From Sternotherus odoratus (Eukaryota > Chordata > Testudines > Kinosternidae), in the NCBI GenBank assembly GCA_032164245.1, contig JAVMKO010000006.1:6773001-6837000 (forward strand): a stretch of DNA of 64,000 nt, written 5' to 3'. The notes beneath the pieces are model-generated. The model did no database searches. It saw nothing but the letters and a program-made list of their open reading frames with translations, and was not told where the DNA came from. Shown piece after piece: positions 1 through 16,800 of the stretch; the first letter of the stretch is position 1, and the number at the start of each line of letters is the position of its first letter. The translations under genes and the position numbers were made by a program.

Positions 1-632
1 TGAAAAAACAGGGGTCTCTACCAGATTGCAGGTAATCTGGCTCTGAGGAATATAATGTGCACATCAACAATTCAGGTACAAGAGGGTGCAGAGGTGCAAG
101 TGAGATTAACGTTGGAGGCTATACTAAAATAGGTGGCTTTGAAGGATGCTTCCAAGTTGAGGGGGTGTCATGAAATAAAAGTGCAACGCACAGTGGAAGA
201 GAACGACAAAGGGCCAAATTCTAGTCTTTGCACTGGAGTGACTATTGAAATGAGCTACTCTGGATATTCATATATATGACTGGGGGCAGAACTTTGTCCA
301 AAGCAGCAAGTTACGAGAAGGTTTGGATGAGATGTCAGAGGGATTGGAATAAGATGGGATGGAGTTGTGCACATCCTCTGATTTAATCCATAAAATAGGT
401 GAAGAAAATCCCCCCTGATAGCATTTCTATAGCTAACTTTCTGATCCTGTATAAAGAGATTGTGCTTCTTGGGATTAGTAGTGTCTTCTGAAAGAAAAGA
501 CTGAAGAAGTTCCTGGGAAAGCTATACTTATACATTGTACTATAAATATACATACCATATCACCTAATCATACAGTAATAGAGTCCAGGATCTCTTTAAA
601 ACGAAACACTACTTACCTGCCGCTTTTCTCAG
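1..632. other. PSMC6: PSMC6 intron, no further feature recognised
   Basis: This is the intron before the Walker A exon. I found no earlier PSMC6 exon here. The sequence is unremarkable AT-rich intron DNA without a clear repeat. Confidence 0.6.
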
Positions 633-5373
<4,741 letters not shown>

Positions 5374-5725
5374 ATTAACCACATAGTTAATGATCGACTG
5401 CACAGGAGATATTGGATTAATGTATAGAAGAAGAGAAATAATGTACCTCTTGGCTATGATCTTATTACCAGTGTATGTATAACACCATAAGTAATTGATG
5501 CTAGTTACAAGTCGGCTACAGAAGTGTGTTCAGTACAGTTCTGAAAATGTGGCATTCATTGCAGCCCAGGTTAAGAAGTAAGATGTGTTCTCATAACAAT
5601 TACTGTGTGAATTTACAAACATACCCAAATGGTTGAACTTAGCAAATTTTAAGAAAGTCAGTGCATTTCCTGGCATTTTATATAATTTTCCTTTAAACAG
5701 TTGAATAAAACTTGTTTAAGTCTTT
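5374..5725 (+). terminator. PSMC6: PSMC6 3' UTR with poly(A) signal
   Basis: A canonical AATAAA hexamer sits at 5704-5709, about 330 bases after the stop, followed by a T-rich stretch at 5712-5730. Cleavage near 5725 is inferred. No other strong hexamer lies closer to the stop. Confidence 0.8.
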
Positions 5726-7688
5726 CATATGTACCTCCTCTCTACCTCTTTAGATAAAAGAGCATTCATTATAGTTCTTTAGGTACTTGAAAGTGCTACT
5801 TATCTCTGATATTAATGATCATGTTCCATTTAGGCATGTATTTTGATAAACAATCTATACAAAATTCTCTACTGGTAAAACTAGTGTGTCAGATACAATG
5901 TACCTAAAACACAAGTTAGGAAATGTAATCTAATGAGTTCTTAATAGTGTGTCATAATTTCATGTTGCCTGTCCATGTGGAAGAGGGCAGGGTACTATTT
6001 TTGTTTCAAGATTCCACTGTTGAAATATGGGGAAGGGATTCAAATTAGAATTAAAACTTAAATGATCATTGCTCAGAATGCAATATTATTATATTAATAT
6101 TATAATATTAACTACACAATATTTGTTATAGCCTGATTTTGGTTAGCACAATTCTTTTAAAAAAGGTTCCTATATACTTCTCTGAAAGTGCCACACTCCT
6201 AAATGTTTGTAGGTAAACCTACACAGCCAAATGGCATTTTGATTTTATAAAAACCACTTACCTTAGTTTGGGGCCCTGATACCATTATTCTTTAATCTAG
6301 AACTACTGAAACTGTCAAGCAGGTGAGGCTTAATTTATTTTGGTTTAGATACCTTTGTAAAAACAACTCTCCTACTAGGCGATCCAAGTCACTTCTTAAA
6401 ATACATCTCTCACTCCCCACTCCACCTTCCCAGCTGTCACTTCGGTCATATAGCAACTGAGATTATACTCCATAAATTAGTATAAGTGTAGCATCTAAAC
6501 TACACTGTTTTGGGAGGGGCAGAGAGATGTATGAAATACACAGAGGGCTAAGTATGGTTCTGTGGATTGTACAGGTGTAACAGGCCAGAATTTGGCCTAC
6601 TGCCTAATACCGCCACCCATACTGGGAACTGATTACTCAAATTAGCAGTTGCAGTAATCATTCAAGCATGATAAAACGGCTTTAACTCAGAAGCCAAGGA
6701 GTGCTTTGTTCATGCAGTCCAACACATTGCATCAATGTGGATTTTTCATTCCACCTTTGATGTGTGTAGGGAAATGTTTTCCATAGTGCTTGTATTTTAC
6801 TTCAACTTTTAGGTCAATTTTACAAACATCCCAAGAGTGATGCTTCTGTATGTATTAAGGCTCCATTTTTTTGGCCACTTCTGACTACCCCAACTGGATT
6901 ATTCTGTGCCTATCCTACTCACAAACCAGTTAGATTAGTTCTACAAATTTTCTAAAGCCATGCCATTTCAGTTTGCCTTATGTGCTAGTACAGAATGAAC
7001 TTTAGTACTATCCTTATTAAAAATCATGAAAGAGCTTTTAATAAACTAGTTTAAAAGAAAGATTGAAACTACTACAATGCACAGGCAACAGTATTTTGAG
7101 AAGTGGATACAACAAGCTAATGATTATCATTACATATGAAAGAGCATGCATGTTTATCTCAATGTAATAGTAAAACAGGCTTGTACAAAGTACCTTGTCT
7201 GTAGTGTCAGTGGTATAAAATGTCAGTGTCAGTTTATTGCCATCATAAAACCAGTCTGAATAGGGCTAGATGTCAATATGCATGGTTAAATGCTGCTGTT
7301 ACAGAAAGTGTAAATGTATTCAGAAACCCTTAGACGAAAGTTTAATAAAATTGAATAGATCTACAGCCATCTTATAATATATACAAATTTGTTACATGAG
7401 TTTGGAGAGGATGAATGGGATAGGTAGAGAAACAGATTTCTATAGCACTACAGTCTAACTAAAGCCCCCTTACTAAGCTCAGCTAAAACATAGCCTGTTA
7501 CAAAGATCCGTATCTCTGTGCATACAACGGAATGTCTAACTGCTGTTTTGCTTATATCTGTTTTTTTTGGACACTTCACTGTGAGGAAACCTTCAGCATT
7601 GAGGTCAGTACACATTTGTTGAATAGTTCCTGGCTGTGAAGGAGAACAAATGAGCAAGATTTGTTCAAGTGAGGTGGCAAGAGCAGAA
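5726..7688. other. Intergenic stretch downstream of PSMC6, nothing recognised
   Basis: AT-rich DNA with scattered AATAAA-like hexamers (for example near 7341). No coding region of family type and no clear repeat was seen. Confidence 0.5.
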
Positions 7689-7690
7689 TA

Positions 7691-7894
7691 CAGTAGAACC
7701 CCATTTATCTGACCCTCCATATTCTGGCTCTCTGCGTTAATCAAACCACCAGGACTCCACAGCCAGATTGGGTGATCTCTCCTGTGGCTGCTAGAGGGCG
7801 CTGCAGCACTGCATTTTCCCATTCTCTGCTTTCTCTGGATTTGAATCTGATCTGGCCCTGGTCCGAATTAGATTGGATACATGGGGTTCTGCTG
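7691..7894. mobile_element. pogo/Tigger-like MITE
   Basis: The element begins CAGTAGAACCCCATTTAT and ends in the near-complement (complement reads CAGCAGAACCCCATGTAT). It is preceded by TA at 7689-7690 and followed by CA, a one-base decay of the TA target duplication. Length is about 204 bp, with no coding capacity. Confidence 0.8.
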
Positions 7895-7921
7895 CAGCGA
7901 TTTCCTTTTGAAGGGTAGTGC

Positions 7922-8102
7922 CTGAGGGTAGGTCTTTGCTGCAACTAAACACCTGCAGCTGAATTTGGCTCGTGGGGCTCAGACTTGGGGTCCCGGAGCT
8001 GGGGCTCCATTCTGTGCCCAAATGCCTACATGGCAGTTTTACAGCCCTGCAGTCTGAGCCCCACAAGCCTGAGTCAAGTTAGTTGCAATGTAGACATACT
8101 CC
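7922..8102. mobile_element. MITE, AAACACCTGC family, copy 1
   Basis: The ends resemble GGGTAGGTCT and the complement of AGACATACTCC, and the interior has AACACCTGCAGCTG and CACAAGCCTGAGTC. Related copies lie at 29570-29812 and 52972-53107. The superfamily is not certain. Confidence 0.6.
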
Positions 8103-9210
8103 AAGAGGTCCAGGCGTGGGCCAGGGCCCTCCTGGGCTAGGAGCTGTACATGCAGTGAATAAACAACTCCTGCCCGCAGGAGCTTACAATATAAGTAAAA
8201 GATGAGAAAATAGGTGGACACAGCTGGGATGAACAAGAAAATATTGAGCCCATGTTGGTCAGCATGATAGGCAGGGATTTGCCCACCATTTGCCTATTTA
8301 TTTGTAGGCATACTAATAAAAGTTAGAAGGACAAGGAGATAGCTTTGTGGATATTTACAGGGAGGTCCTCCCAAGATGAGGCAGCACTGGGGAAACCATA
8401 AAGGGAAAATGTAACATGGGTTATTCAGGCTGGTATCACTGGCTGATCAGAGCAGGAGTCGATATCTTTCTAGCATATGAAATGACAGGTAGGTGGTAGG
8501 CTGTGAAAGTGAAGACAAGTAGGTATAGGTATGATGGAGTGAAGAAAGGTGAGCCAGTGGTAGTACACACAGGAGTAATGGTAAAAAGCAATCAGCAACA
8601 TTTTCAGCAACATTTTTGAACAGATTTGAGACAAGATTGCATTTGTTAAGGTCACAGGACAGTAATTGAGATAGGAGATAGTGGGAGTCTGGGGGTGAGT
8701 TTTACCTGTGTGGATGGGTAGGTAAGGTTGTGTCTTAGACACACTATGCAGGAAGAGTCGGTGAGATTTAGAGGCAGTGTGGCTGTGAGGACCTAGAGAG
8801 ATGACCAAGTCAAAGATGACCCCCAGTTTACAGGCCTGAGGGAAAGAATGGTGGTATTGTCCGCAGTGATTGAGGTAGCCTGGCAGGGGACCATTAGGAG
8901 TTCTGGTTTTGGCATGTTGAGTTGAAGCTGATGGCTAGAGATCAGAGAGGTCAGATTTTAGTGTGGGCAGAAGGAGACAGGTCTGAGTAGAGGTGCGGAT
9001 GGATCTGAGAGTTGTCTCACTCAGAGATGATAGTTGAATTTATGTTTGTGAGTGAACTTATGCAGAGACCAGGTGTAGAGGGAGAAGAGACAGGAGCCGG
9101 CCCGGGGAACCCATTAGAAAGTTGGAGAGGGATGAGGAAGATCTGTTGAAGGAGTGATCAGAGTGAGCGCACAGTCACTGAAGCTAAGGTAGGGTGACAT
9201 ATCTGGAAGA
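8103..9210. other. Degenerate interspersed repeat sequence, family unresolved
   Basis: The stretch 8103-8240 contains GGAGCTTACAATATAAGTA and CTGCCCGCAGG, a consensus-like segment I associate with old reptile repeats. The segment 8800-9200 is purine-rich and looks like a decayed element on the minus strand. No host gene is seen. Confidence 0.35.
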
Positions 9211-9211
9211 G

Positions 9212-9528
9212 AAGAGGTTCTTAACCTATTTATCACTATGGGATGTGTACACAGCCTGTAATGTGTTAGATGGGCCATAGGCTGAGAACCACAGTGCCCC
9301 CCTGCCCAGAGACACCGCCACAGAATGGGGCCAGGAGTGGAGCCCCAGGCATGGAGCTGGGCACCAGGGCAGCCCTGACCCTGGATCCTGCTGTGTGGGG
9401 CCATGTGGCACGCCCAACCCTGGATCCAGCTGTGTGGCAGCCCTGATCCCACATCCATCGGTGCAGGGCCAGATTGCAGCCTGATGCTGGAACCTGACCC
9501 CTACTGTGCTGCAGGTTGAGGGCCACTG
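9212..9528. mobile_element. hAT-type MITE
   Basis: The left end GGTTCTTAACCTATTTATCA pairs with the right end GGTTGAGGGCCACTG, the usual hAT-MITE terminal style in this window. The interior is GC-rich. No clean 8-bp target duplication survives. Confidence 0.6.
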
Positions 9529-10080
9529 GTCAAGAGCATTGAAGGCAGCTGGCAGGTCAAGGAGGAGAAGGATGGTGGCAGATATTGCATTGTTTCCTTG
9601 AATCCCTCACACCTGCCTGTATCCATCTTTTGTCTTGTACTTACTTTGTCTCCGCTCCAAAAAAATTATAACTTTGTTCTGCTTCTACAGCATCTGAGCC
9701 CCTGATGTTACGGGTCGTGACTAGGACTCCTAGGTGCTACTGCAACATAAATAATGATAGAGGGCTGGCTCTGAAGTCTGGCTAGGGAAAGAAGTCATTC
9801 AAGTTTCAGTGGAGGGCCGGGGGTTGAAGCCAGCTTGGAGTGGAGAAAGTCCAAGCAGCCATTCTAGACAGGCTGTTCAATGAAGTTCGAGAGGAAAGGG
9901 GGGAGGCACAGGGCGGGGAGTGGGCTCTAAGTGGGGAGAACCTAAAGCACAGTTGTGGGAGAGCCGAGGGGGAGTGGGGGATGTGGGAGGGGCAGGAGGA
10001 CGATCAAGACGCAAAGTCACTGCAGCAAGGGGCGGGTTAGAGCAGCTCCTGGAGCCCAGAGAAGCAGGGAGCTGCAGGAG
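9529..10080. other. Intergenic stretch before the STYX CpG island
   Basis: It contains a fragment around 9689-9765 (AGGACTCCTAGGTGCTACTG) related to an old interspersed repeat, then purine-rich DNA rising in GC content towards the promoter. No gene is supported. Confidence 0.4.
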
Positions 10081-10639
10081 GGGAGGGAAGGCGGAGCCGG
10101 GGGTAGGTTAGCGGTGGGGAAGGGTTGCCAGGGCGGAGCGAGGATCAGCTGCACGGCCCCCCTAGCCCTCCGCAAGCCAGGCTCGACGGGAGCTGGTCCT
10201 CGCAGGGGCTGCGGGGTGCAGCGCCAGAGCCCGGTGCCGCTGCGCCCAGGGGCGGGCTGGAGGGGAGCTCCCGGGGCTGGTGCAAACGCCACTCCCCCGT
10301 CCCCGGGCGCAACCAGGGACCGCCCCGCCCAGGCGCTTCCTCCCGGGGCACGGCCGGGCTCGAGCGCGGCGCGCGCCACGGAACCCGGACTAGCTGGCCC
10401 CGCCCCCAGCCTCCTCTTACCTCGAGAGGTCCCTCCCTCGCGTTCTGACCCAGGGGGGCCCCGCCCACTCCCGCAAAGGCCACGCCCCTTATCTTTCCCC
10501 GAGCGAGCCCCCGCCCCCAGGTTCTGCGCCGGCTTGGCCCCGCCCACTAGGCTGTGACGAAACCGGACCCCGCCCCCGGCTCGCGGGGGGCGCTGCTGGA
10601 GCGGCGGGCGGGGAGCGGCGGCCGCGGGAGGGAAGCAGC

Positions 10640-10729
10640 ATGGCGGCCGGGTGCGAGCCGCGGAGCGCGCCGCCGCCTTCCCCTCCTGCCGCTCCCGTGG
10701 CGGGGCCCGCGGGCTCGTTGCCCGAGTAG
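10640..10729 (+). promoter_or_regulatory. STYX: STYX leader uORF or YY1-type initiator element
   Basis: An ATG at 10640 opens a 29-codon frame that ends in TAG at 10729, 26 bases before the STYX start. The same ATG lies in ATGGCGGCCGG, a YY1-like core. If transcription begins downstream of it, it acts as DNA element and not as uORF. The sequence alone does not decide this. Confidence 0.45.
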
Positions 10730-10755
10730 CCGCGCCGCCCGGAGCCCGCCCGGCC

Positions 10756-10812
10756 ATGGAGCTCGCCCGGCCGGCCTTCCCGGCGCTGCCGCAGGCCAAG
10801 GAGGACTCTGAG
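10756..10812 (+). CDS. STYX: STYX exon 1 coding part, residues 1-19
   Basis: ATG at 10756 in the CpG island; donor GTGAGC at 10813. It encodes a divergent N-terminus ending in the conserved KED. Phase 0. Confidence 0.93.
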
Positions 10813-13800
10813 GTGAGCGGCCCGGCCGCGCGCTCCGGCCTGGGGACGGGGCGCCCCCTCCCCCCGCGCCACTCCCGCTCCACCTGAGCGCCCCCCCCCC
10901 CCCGCGGCGCGGCCTTGTGTGTCCCGCCCCGGTCCCATGGGGCCCTGCCGCCTCCCCGGGACCGCCCCCTCCCTCCTCGGGACCCCCCCTCCCCACACAG
11001 GGGCGCGCGAGCCGTTGGGGGGGGGGCGCTGAGCCCCCTTCAAGCCAGCGGGTGGGGCAGCCCCCCACGTCGGGCGTCTGGTGACCCTCCCAGCGTCCCA
11101 CGCCGCCTAGTGAGTGACATGGGGGGGTCCCTGCTGCGCCCCCTGTTCCCGAATAGACCTGCCCGCAGGTGAACGTGGCACCCGCCTCGTACCCCCAGCC
11201 TGCCCCCGACTCTAGCGCCCTCTCCCCTCCGGGCACTCGCCCCCTACTGCCATTGCCGCGGCCCGTAAGGTTGCCCCTGTCGGACAATTGGCTGCTACCT
11301 CACTTAGGAACTGGGCATGTGAGATCCAGTAGAAACCCTGGGGTGCGCTGCCTGATCCTCGCTGGGGAAACATTTGTAGTGTTCAAGAGCAGCGACCGTC
11401 CTGCAGTGTAAGACAGGTGGCAATATTGGCTAAGACAAAACTGCCCCCAGTGTGGTGTCAAAAGAGCGAGGTCAGGTTGGTGTTTAATTTCAGAGCTTGG
11501 CTTAAATCTGTAGTGCCAGTCTTGGGAGCGGGTAGTGGGTTTTCATATGTTGCAAACAGGCGCAAGTGTGCTCCTCTGGATAATGTCATAGGGGTAGGGC
11601 CTTACCAAATTCACAGTCCATGACTTGGTTTTCACGGCTGTGAAATTTGAAGAACCCCACATATGGGGAACACAAAATGCCACTGCATTGATGGTTGGAT
11701 GTTGATAGGATCTGAAATCTTGACAGTTTTATACATTGCTGCATACTTCACAGATGCTAGAAATTATTATTATTACATCCCAGTATTGATGGAAATGATT
11801 GTTGCTTGCTTGTTTTGTGTTATGGCAAGGTATTTACAATACCTAATTTATTATATCTATGTTCTTGTTTTGGTACTATTTCTTTAATGCCCTTTTCCTA
11901 CTAGGTATGGTAACTGTCTGAAATTTTAGACACATTCTCAAACACAATTATAATATGGTTTGCATCTAAACTCAAGTTATAAGTTCACAACCCCTGCAGG
12001 GTAGTCGCTAGGATAGCTACAGGTTTCAGCGAAGCAGCTGTGTTAGTCTATATCCATAAAAAACAAACAAACGAGGAGTACTTGTGGCACCTTAGTGACT
12101 AACACATTTATTTCAACATAAGCTTTTGTAGGTTATAGCCCGCTTCATCAGATGCATATAATGGAACACACAGTAGGCAAGATACACAGTCGAGCTTCGC
12201 AATACCGCACCCCGCAATAGCCCAAATCAGCTTATGGTGCGGTGCGTGTGGGGCTCCTGACAGTGGCAGCAAGCGGTGGTTTGATGTAGCGCAATACTGC
12301 GATCTCACGTTTACCGCGGGCGATATTTTTGGAGCCCGATCGTCGTGGTATTGCGGGGTTCCACTGTATATACACTCAGAAAATGAAGTTAAAATTGTCC
12401 AGTCCACAAAAATAAATAGTTCAGTGAAAACTGAAACTTCGTCTCTTATAAACTGCCACAAGAAGATAGATTAGCACAAGTAGTCTAACAATACACAACT
12501 GTTGAGACTCCTCTAATACCTATGCCTGATGTGGTAGATTAAGTAACCATAAACTATCACAGTTTAAAAATGATCAAGAATGTTGAATGTCATCTGATAG
12601 GAGCATCATTATCTTCACCCTGAGTAGTCACAGCAGGTAGTACTTTCTGTACAGTAAACCCTCGATTTAACGGACCCCGATTTAACGGACTTCGGATGCA
12701 ACGGACAAAATTTCCGATGCATCCGAAATCCGTTAATGGGGGCTGCGCTGGGTTGACAGCTCCCGCCCGGCTCCCCGCAGCGGGGACCCCGGCGGGAGCT
12801 GTCAAACCCCCCCGCCCCCCCGCCCGGCTCCCCGCAACGGGGAGCCGGGCGGGTGGGCTGACAGCTCCCGCCCGGCTCCCCTCTGCGGGGAGCCGGGCGG
12901 CCGGGCTGACAGTTCCCGCCGGGCTCCCCGCTGCGGGGAGCCAGGCGGGGGGTTGAGAGCTCCCGCCCAGCTCCCCCCAGCGGGAAGCCAGGCGGGAGCT
13001 GTCAAAACCCCCCCCCCCCGCCCGGCACCCCGCAGCGGGGAGCCGGCGGGGGGGGGGGGCGTTTGAGAGCCCCCGCTCGGCTCCCCGCAGCGGGAAGCCG
13101 GGCGGGGGGTTTGACAGCTCCCGGCCGGCTTCCCGCTGGGGGGAGCCGAGCGGGAGCTGTCAACCCCCCCGCCCGGCTCCCCGCAAGGGGGAGCCGGGCG
13201 GGGGGGGGGCGTTTGAGAGCCCCCGCTTGGCTCCCCGCAGCGGGAAGCCGGGCGGGGGGTTTGACAGCTCCCGCCGGGCTTCCCGCTGGGGGGAGCCGAG
13301 CGGGAGCTGTCAACCCCCCCGCCCGGCTCCCCGCAAGGGGGAGCCGGGCGGGGGGGGGCGTTTGAGAGCCCCCGCTTGGCTCCCCACAGCGGGAAGCCGG
13401 GCGGGGGGGCGTTTGAGAGCCCCCGCTCGGCTCCTCGCAGCGGGAAGCCGGGCGGGGGGTTTGACAGCTCCCGGCCGGCTTCCCGCTGGGGGGAGCCGAG
13501 CGGGAGCTGTCAACCCCCCCCGCCCGGCTCCCCGCAAGGGGGAGCCGGGCGGGGGGGGCGTTTGAGAGCCCCCGCTTGGCTCCCCGCAGCGGGAAGCCGG
13601 GCGGGGGGTTTGACAGCTCCCGCCGGGCTTCCCGCTGGGGGGAGCCGAGCGGGAGCTGTCAACCCCCCCGCCCGGCTCCCCGCAAGGGGGAGCCGGGCGG
13701 GGGGGGGCGTTTGAGAGCCCCCGCTTGGCTCCCCACAGCGGGAAGCCGGGCGGGGGGGGCGTTTGAGAGCCCCCGCTCGGCTCCTCGCAGCGGGAAGCCG

Positions 13801-16800
13801 GGCGGCGGGTTTGACAGCTCCCGCCGGGCTTCCCGCTGGGGGGAGCTGAGCGGGAGCTGTCAACCCCCCCCGCCCGGCTCCCCGCAAGGGGGAGCCGGGC
13901 GGGGGGGGGGGGCGTTTGAGAGCCCCCGCTTGGCTCCCCACAGCGGGAAGCCGGGCGGGGGGGCGTTTGAGAGCCCCCGCTCGGCTCCTCGCAGCGGGAA
14001 GCCGGGCGGGGGTTTTGACAGCTCCCGCCGGGCTTCCCGCTGGGGGGAGCCGAGCGGGAGCTGTCAACCCCCCCCGCCCGGCTCCCCGCAAGGGGGAGCC
14101 GGGCGGGGGGGGGCGTTTGAGAGCCCCCGCTCGGCTCCTCGCAGCGGGAAGCCGGGCGGCGGGTTTGACAGCTCCCGCCGGGCTTCCCGTTGGGGGGAGC
14201 CGAGCGGGAGCTCTCAAAGCCCCCGCCCGGCTCCCCGCAATGGGGAGCCGGGGCGGGGGGGGCGTTTGAGAGCCCCCGCTGGGCTCCCCCCAGCGGGAAG
14301 CCCGGCGGGAGCTGTCAACCCCCCCGCCCGGCTCCCCGCAGCGGGGAGCCGGGCGGGGGGGCTGACTCACTCCATATAACGGACTAATTCGGGCGAGGGG
14401 GTGTCCGTTGTCACCCGAACGTCCGTTATTTAATAATTTAAAAAAATATTAAATAACGGACTTTCGGTTTTAACGGACACCCCCTCGCCCGAATTAGTCC
14501 GTTATATCGAGGTTTCACTGTAATGTAAAAGTTCCTATTCTAATTCATTGCTCTGCATAATATCCAAGAATAAAAAGAAGGCCAGTTTCTGTTAAACAAT
14601 TTATTTGGGATGACCCTTTCAGGTTGCACATTGCAGCCACTAGCCTTGGATACAGATGCTTTTCAGAGCCTATCAGTGCCACCCTTCAAACAGGGGTACT
14701 CAACCTTTTTCTTTCTGAGCCTGGCTCCCCCCAACATGCTCTTAAAAACTCTGTGGCTCAAATGTGCCCAAGAACTGGTTTCCCACATATAAAAGACAGG
14801 GCCAGCGTTAAGCTGTAGCAAGCAGGGCAATTGCCTGGGGTTCTATAGTATAAGTACATTGCTCTGGCTTCAGCCCGAGGGGTTTCAGTGCCATGTGGTG
14901 GGGCTTCGGCTTTCTACCCTGGGCACAGTGAGTCTAATGTTGGCCCTGCTTTGCCAACTCCCTGAAATCTGCTTGCAGGCCTCCTCCTCCCCGGAAGCCC
15001 TGGACCAATGGTTGAGAACGTCTCAGCTAAAAGGCTTGCATTAAGAAACACATGGCAGCGTTTACCCCTGCATGCTGGGGTGAGGTTAAGTTCATCATGC
15101 CTCAGCAGTATTTGTAGTCTGTTACCTTCTCAGGGGGACCGGAGCTCATAATTGTCTCTCCCATAGGAGCACACAGAGCCATTTCTTGAGTGGCTCACAT
15201 TTTCTATTTTTTCTTTGTATTTACTTCAATGGAATGAATTTAGTGCTCGTGCAAAGGAGGCGCTCAATCACCATCTCCAGGTAGACATAACGTAGGCAGC
15301 CAGGGGCTCTCATCAAGCTTCTGCCACACCTCTCTGCCAGCATACATCAGTCCTCGTGTGCATTATCTCTACTGTTCCATGCTGATGCACAGACTGCAAG
15401 AATGCTAAATTGTGCAAGTTTGTGACATGCGCTAAAAAGGTCTTGGATGAGACCACTTCTTGACTGTTTTCCACTTGTAATCTGATTAGGATTTGAACCT
15501 ATATTTCCAGCTCACAATGCCATTGAGGTTCCTGTGGAGAATGTCTTTATCTGTATTTTGTGTATCTTGATACACACTGGAAATATATCACAGTTCTGGC
15601 AAAGCGCATCTGTTAGATGCTGTGATTGTGTATTAACAATTATAAGCATTTGTTTTATTATGGATCAATAATATCGAACATGTCAATCCTTGAATAATGA
15701 TTTTACATGCTATAAAATTTTAATCCTTACTCTCATGTGCTCTTTCAAACCCCACCCTGAAAAACTCCCAAGTAATTAGCCTACATCTTATAATTGTTTG
15801 CCAAATTCCATTAAAAACTGCAGAAGCTACACATGGGGAAAAAATTGATAACTGTTTCTACATTTTTTAAAGGCACATTGTCAAGTACAGTAGGTCCAAA
15901 GTTCAACCTGCTTTAACAACTTTATTATTACTGCTTTAAATTCTTAATTTTTTTTTGGAGAAAGCCCTCTCAGATGCTGAGAAATTAAAATATAAAACAC
16001 CCATTTAGGAGTTAAGTTTTGTACTTGTGTTCGGAATACATAAAAATCATAATTTTGAGAGACAAAGATAATCGGTGTGTGCCAGAAATGTAGAAAAGCG
16101 GGATCTGTAATTGAAACAGTGCAGACCCTTAAACGTACTTGCAGTGGTAATCACTGCTAAAATATTTTACTTGGAAGAAAAAAGTTAAGGATTTAAAATT
16201 TCCATTTTGTAGTCTTTATTTTTAGAACTTGGATTATAGTTCAGTATTTGGATGCAGCTGCCTAAAGTAAACATTCTTAATGCGGTGTTCAGTCTCTTGG
16301 TCTCTCACAACCTTTCCAGACTACTGTGCCCGTTTCAGGAGTCTGATTTGTTTTGTGTACTCCCAAGTTTCACCTCACTTAAAAACTACTTGCTTACAAA
16401 ATCAGACATAAAAATACAAAAGTGTAACAGCACATGAGTACTGAAAAATTGCTTACTTTCTCATTTTTACTATCCTATATAATAAAAGGCCAGAGGATGT
16501 TTGTCCGAAGCCGTCATGCGCAGTAGAGACGGCCCAGACAAACAGCATGCTGGCCGTTGTAGTTTGGCAGCACAAAATGGCCGCCGCGTGTGCGCCGACC
16601 CCTGCCCACAGGGGTGACCCCTAAGGCCCGGGAACCCCGCTATGGGGGAGGGGTGACTCCTACATGCCAGGCCGTCCCGCTATGGGGGAGGGGTCAGGCC
16701 ACCCCACCCACAGCCCAGTGAATGCCTCCCCCTTTCCTCCAGCCTCCCTCCGGACCAATCCCACTGCCCGCGTTCCCAAGCTGATACCTAATCGTGAAAG

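Larger units (their letters stand above)
10100..11230 (+). promoter_or_regulatory. STYX: STYX CpG-island promoter
   Basis: GC content and CpG density rise sharply around the STYX first exon. Several GC boxes (CCCCGCCC type) lie near 10398, 10459, 10539 and 10567. No TATA box is seen. A YY1-like ATGGCGGC core lies at 10640-10647, as often found at start sites of housekeeping genes. Long ORFs on both strands here are a product of base composition. Confidence 0.8.

Noticed and set aside
9955..11411. Long ORFs on both strands (up to 288 codons) in the STYX CpG island
   Set aside because: They are stop-poor because of GC content, overlap on all frames, have proline/glycine/arginine-rich composition and no domain. 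Only the short STYX exon 1 frame continues into conserved exons.
12696..14387. Repeat-protein-like ORFs (RLPAAGSRAGG type) up to 286 codons
   Set aside because: They are translations of the GC-rich MITE satellite in several frames on both strands, and change frame from unit to unit.
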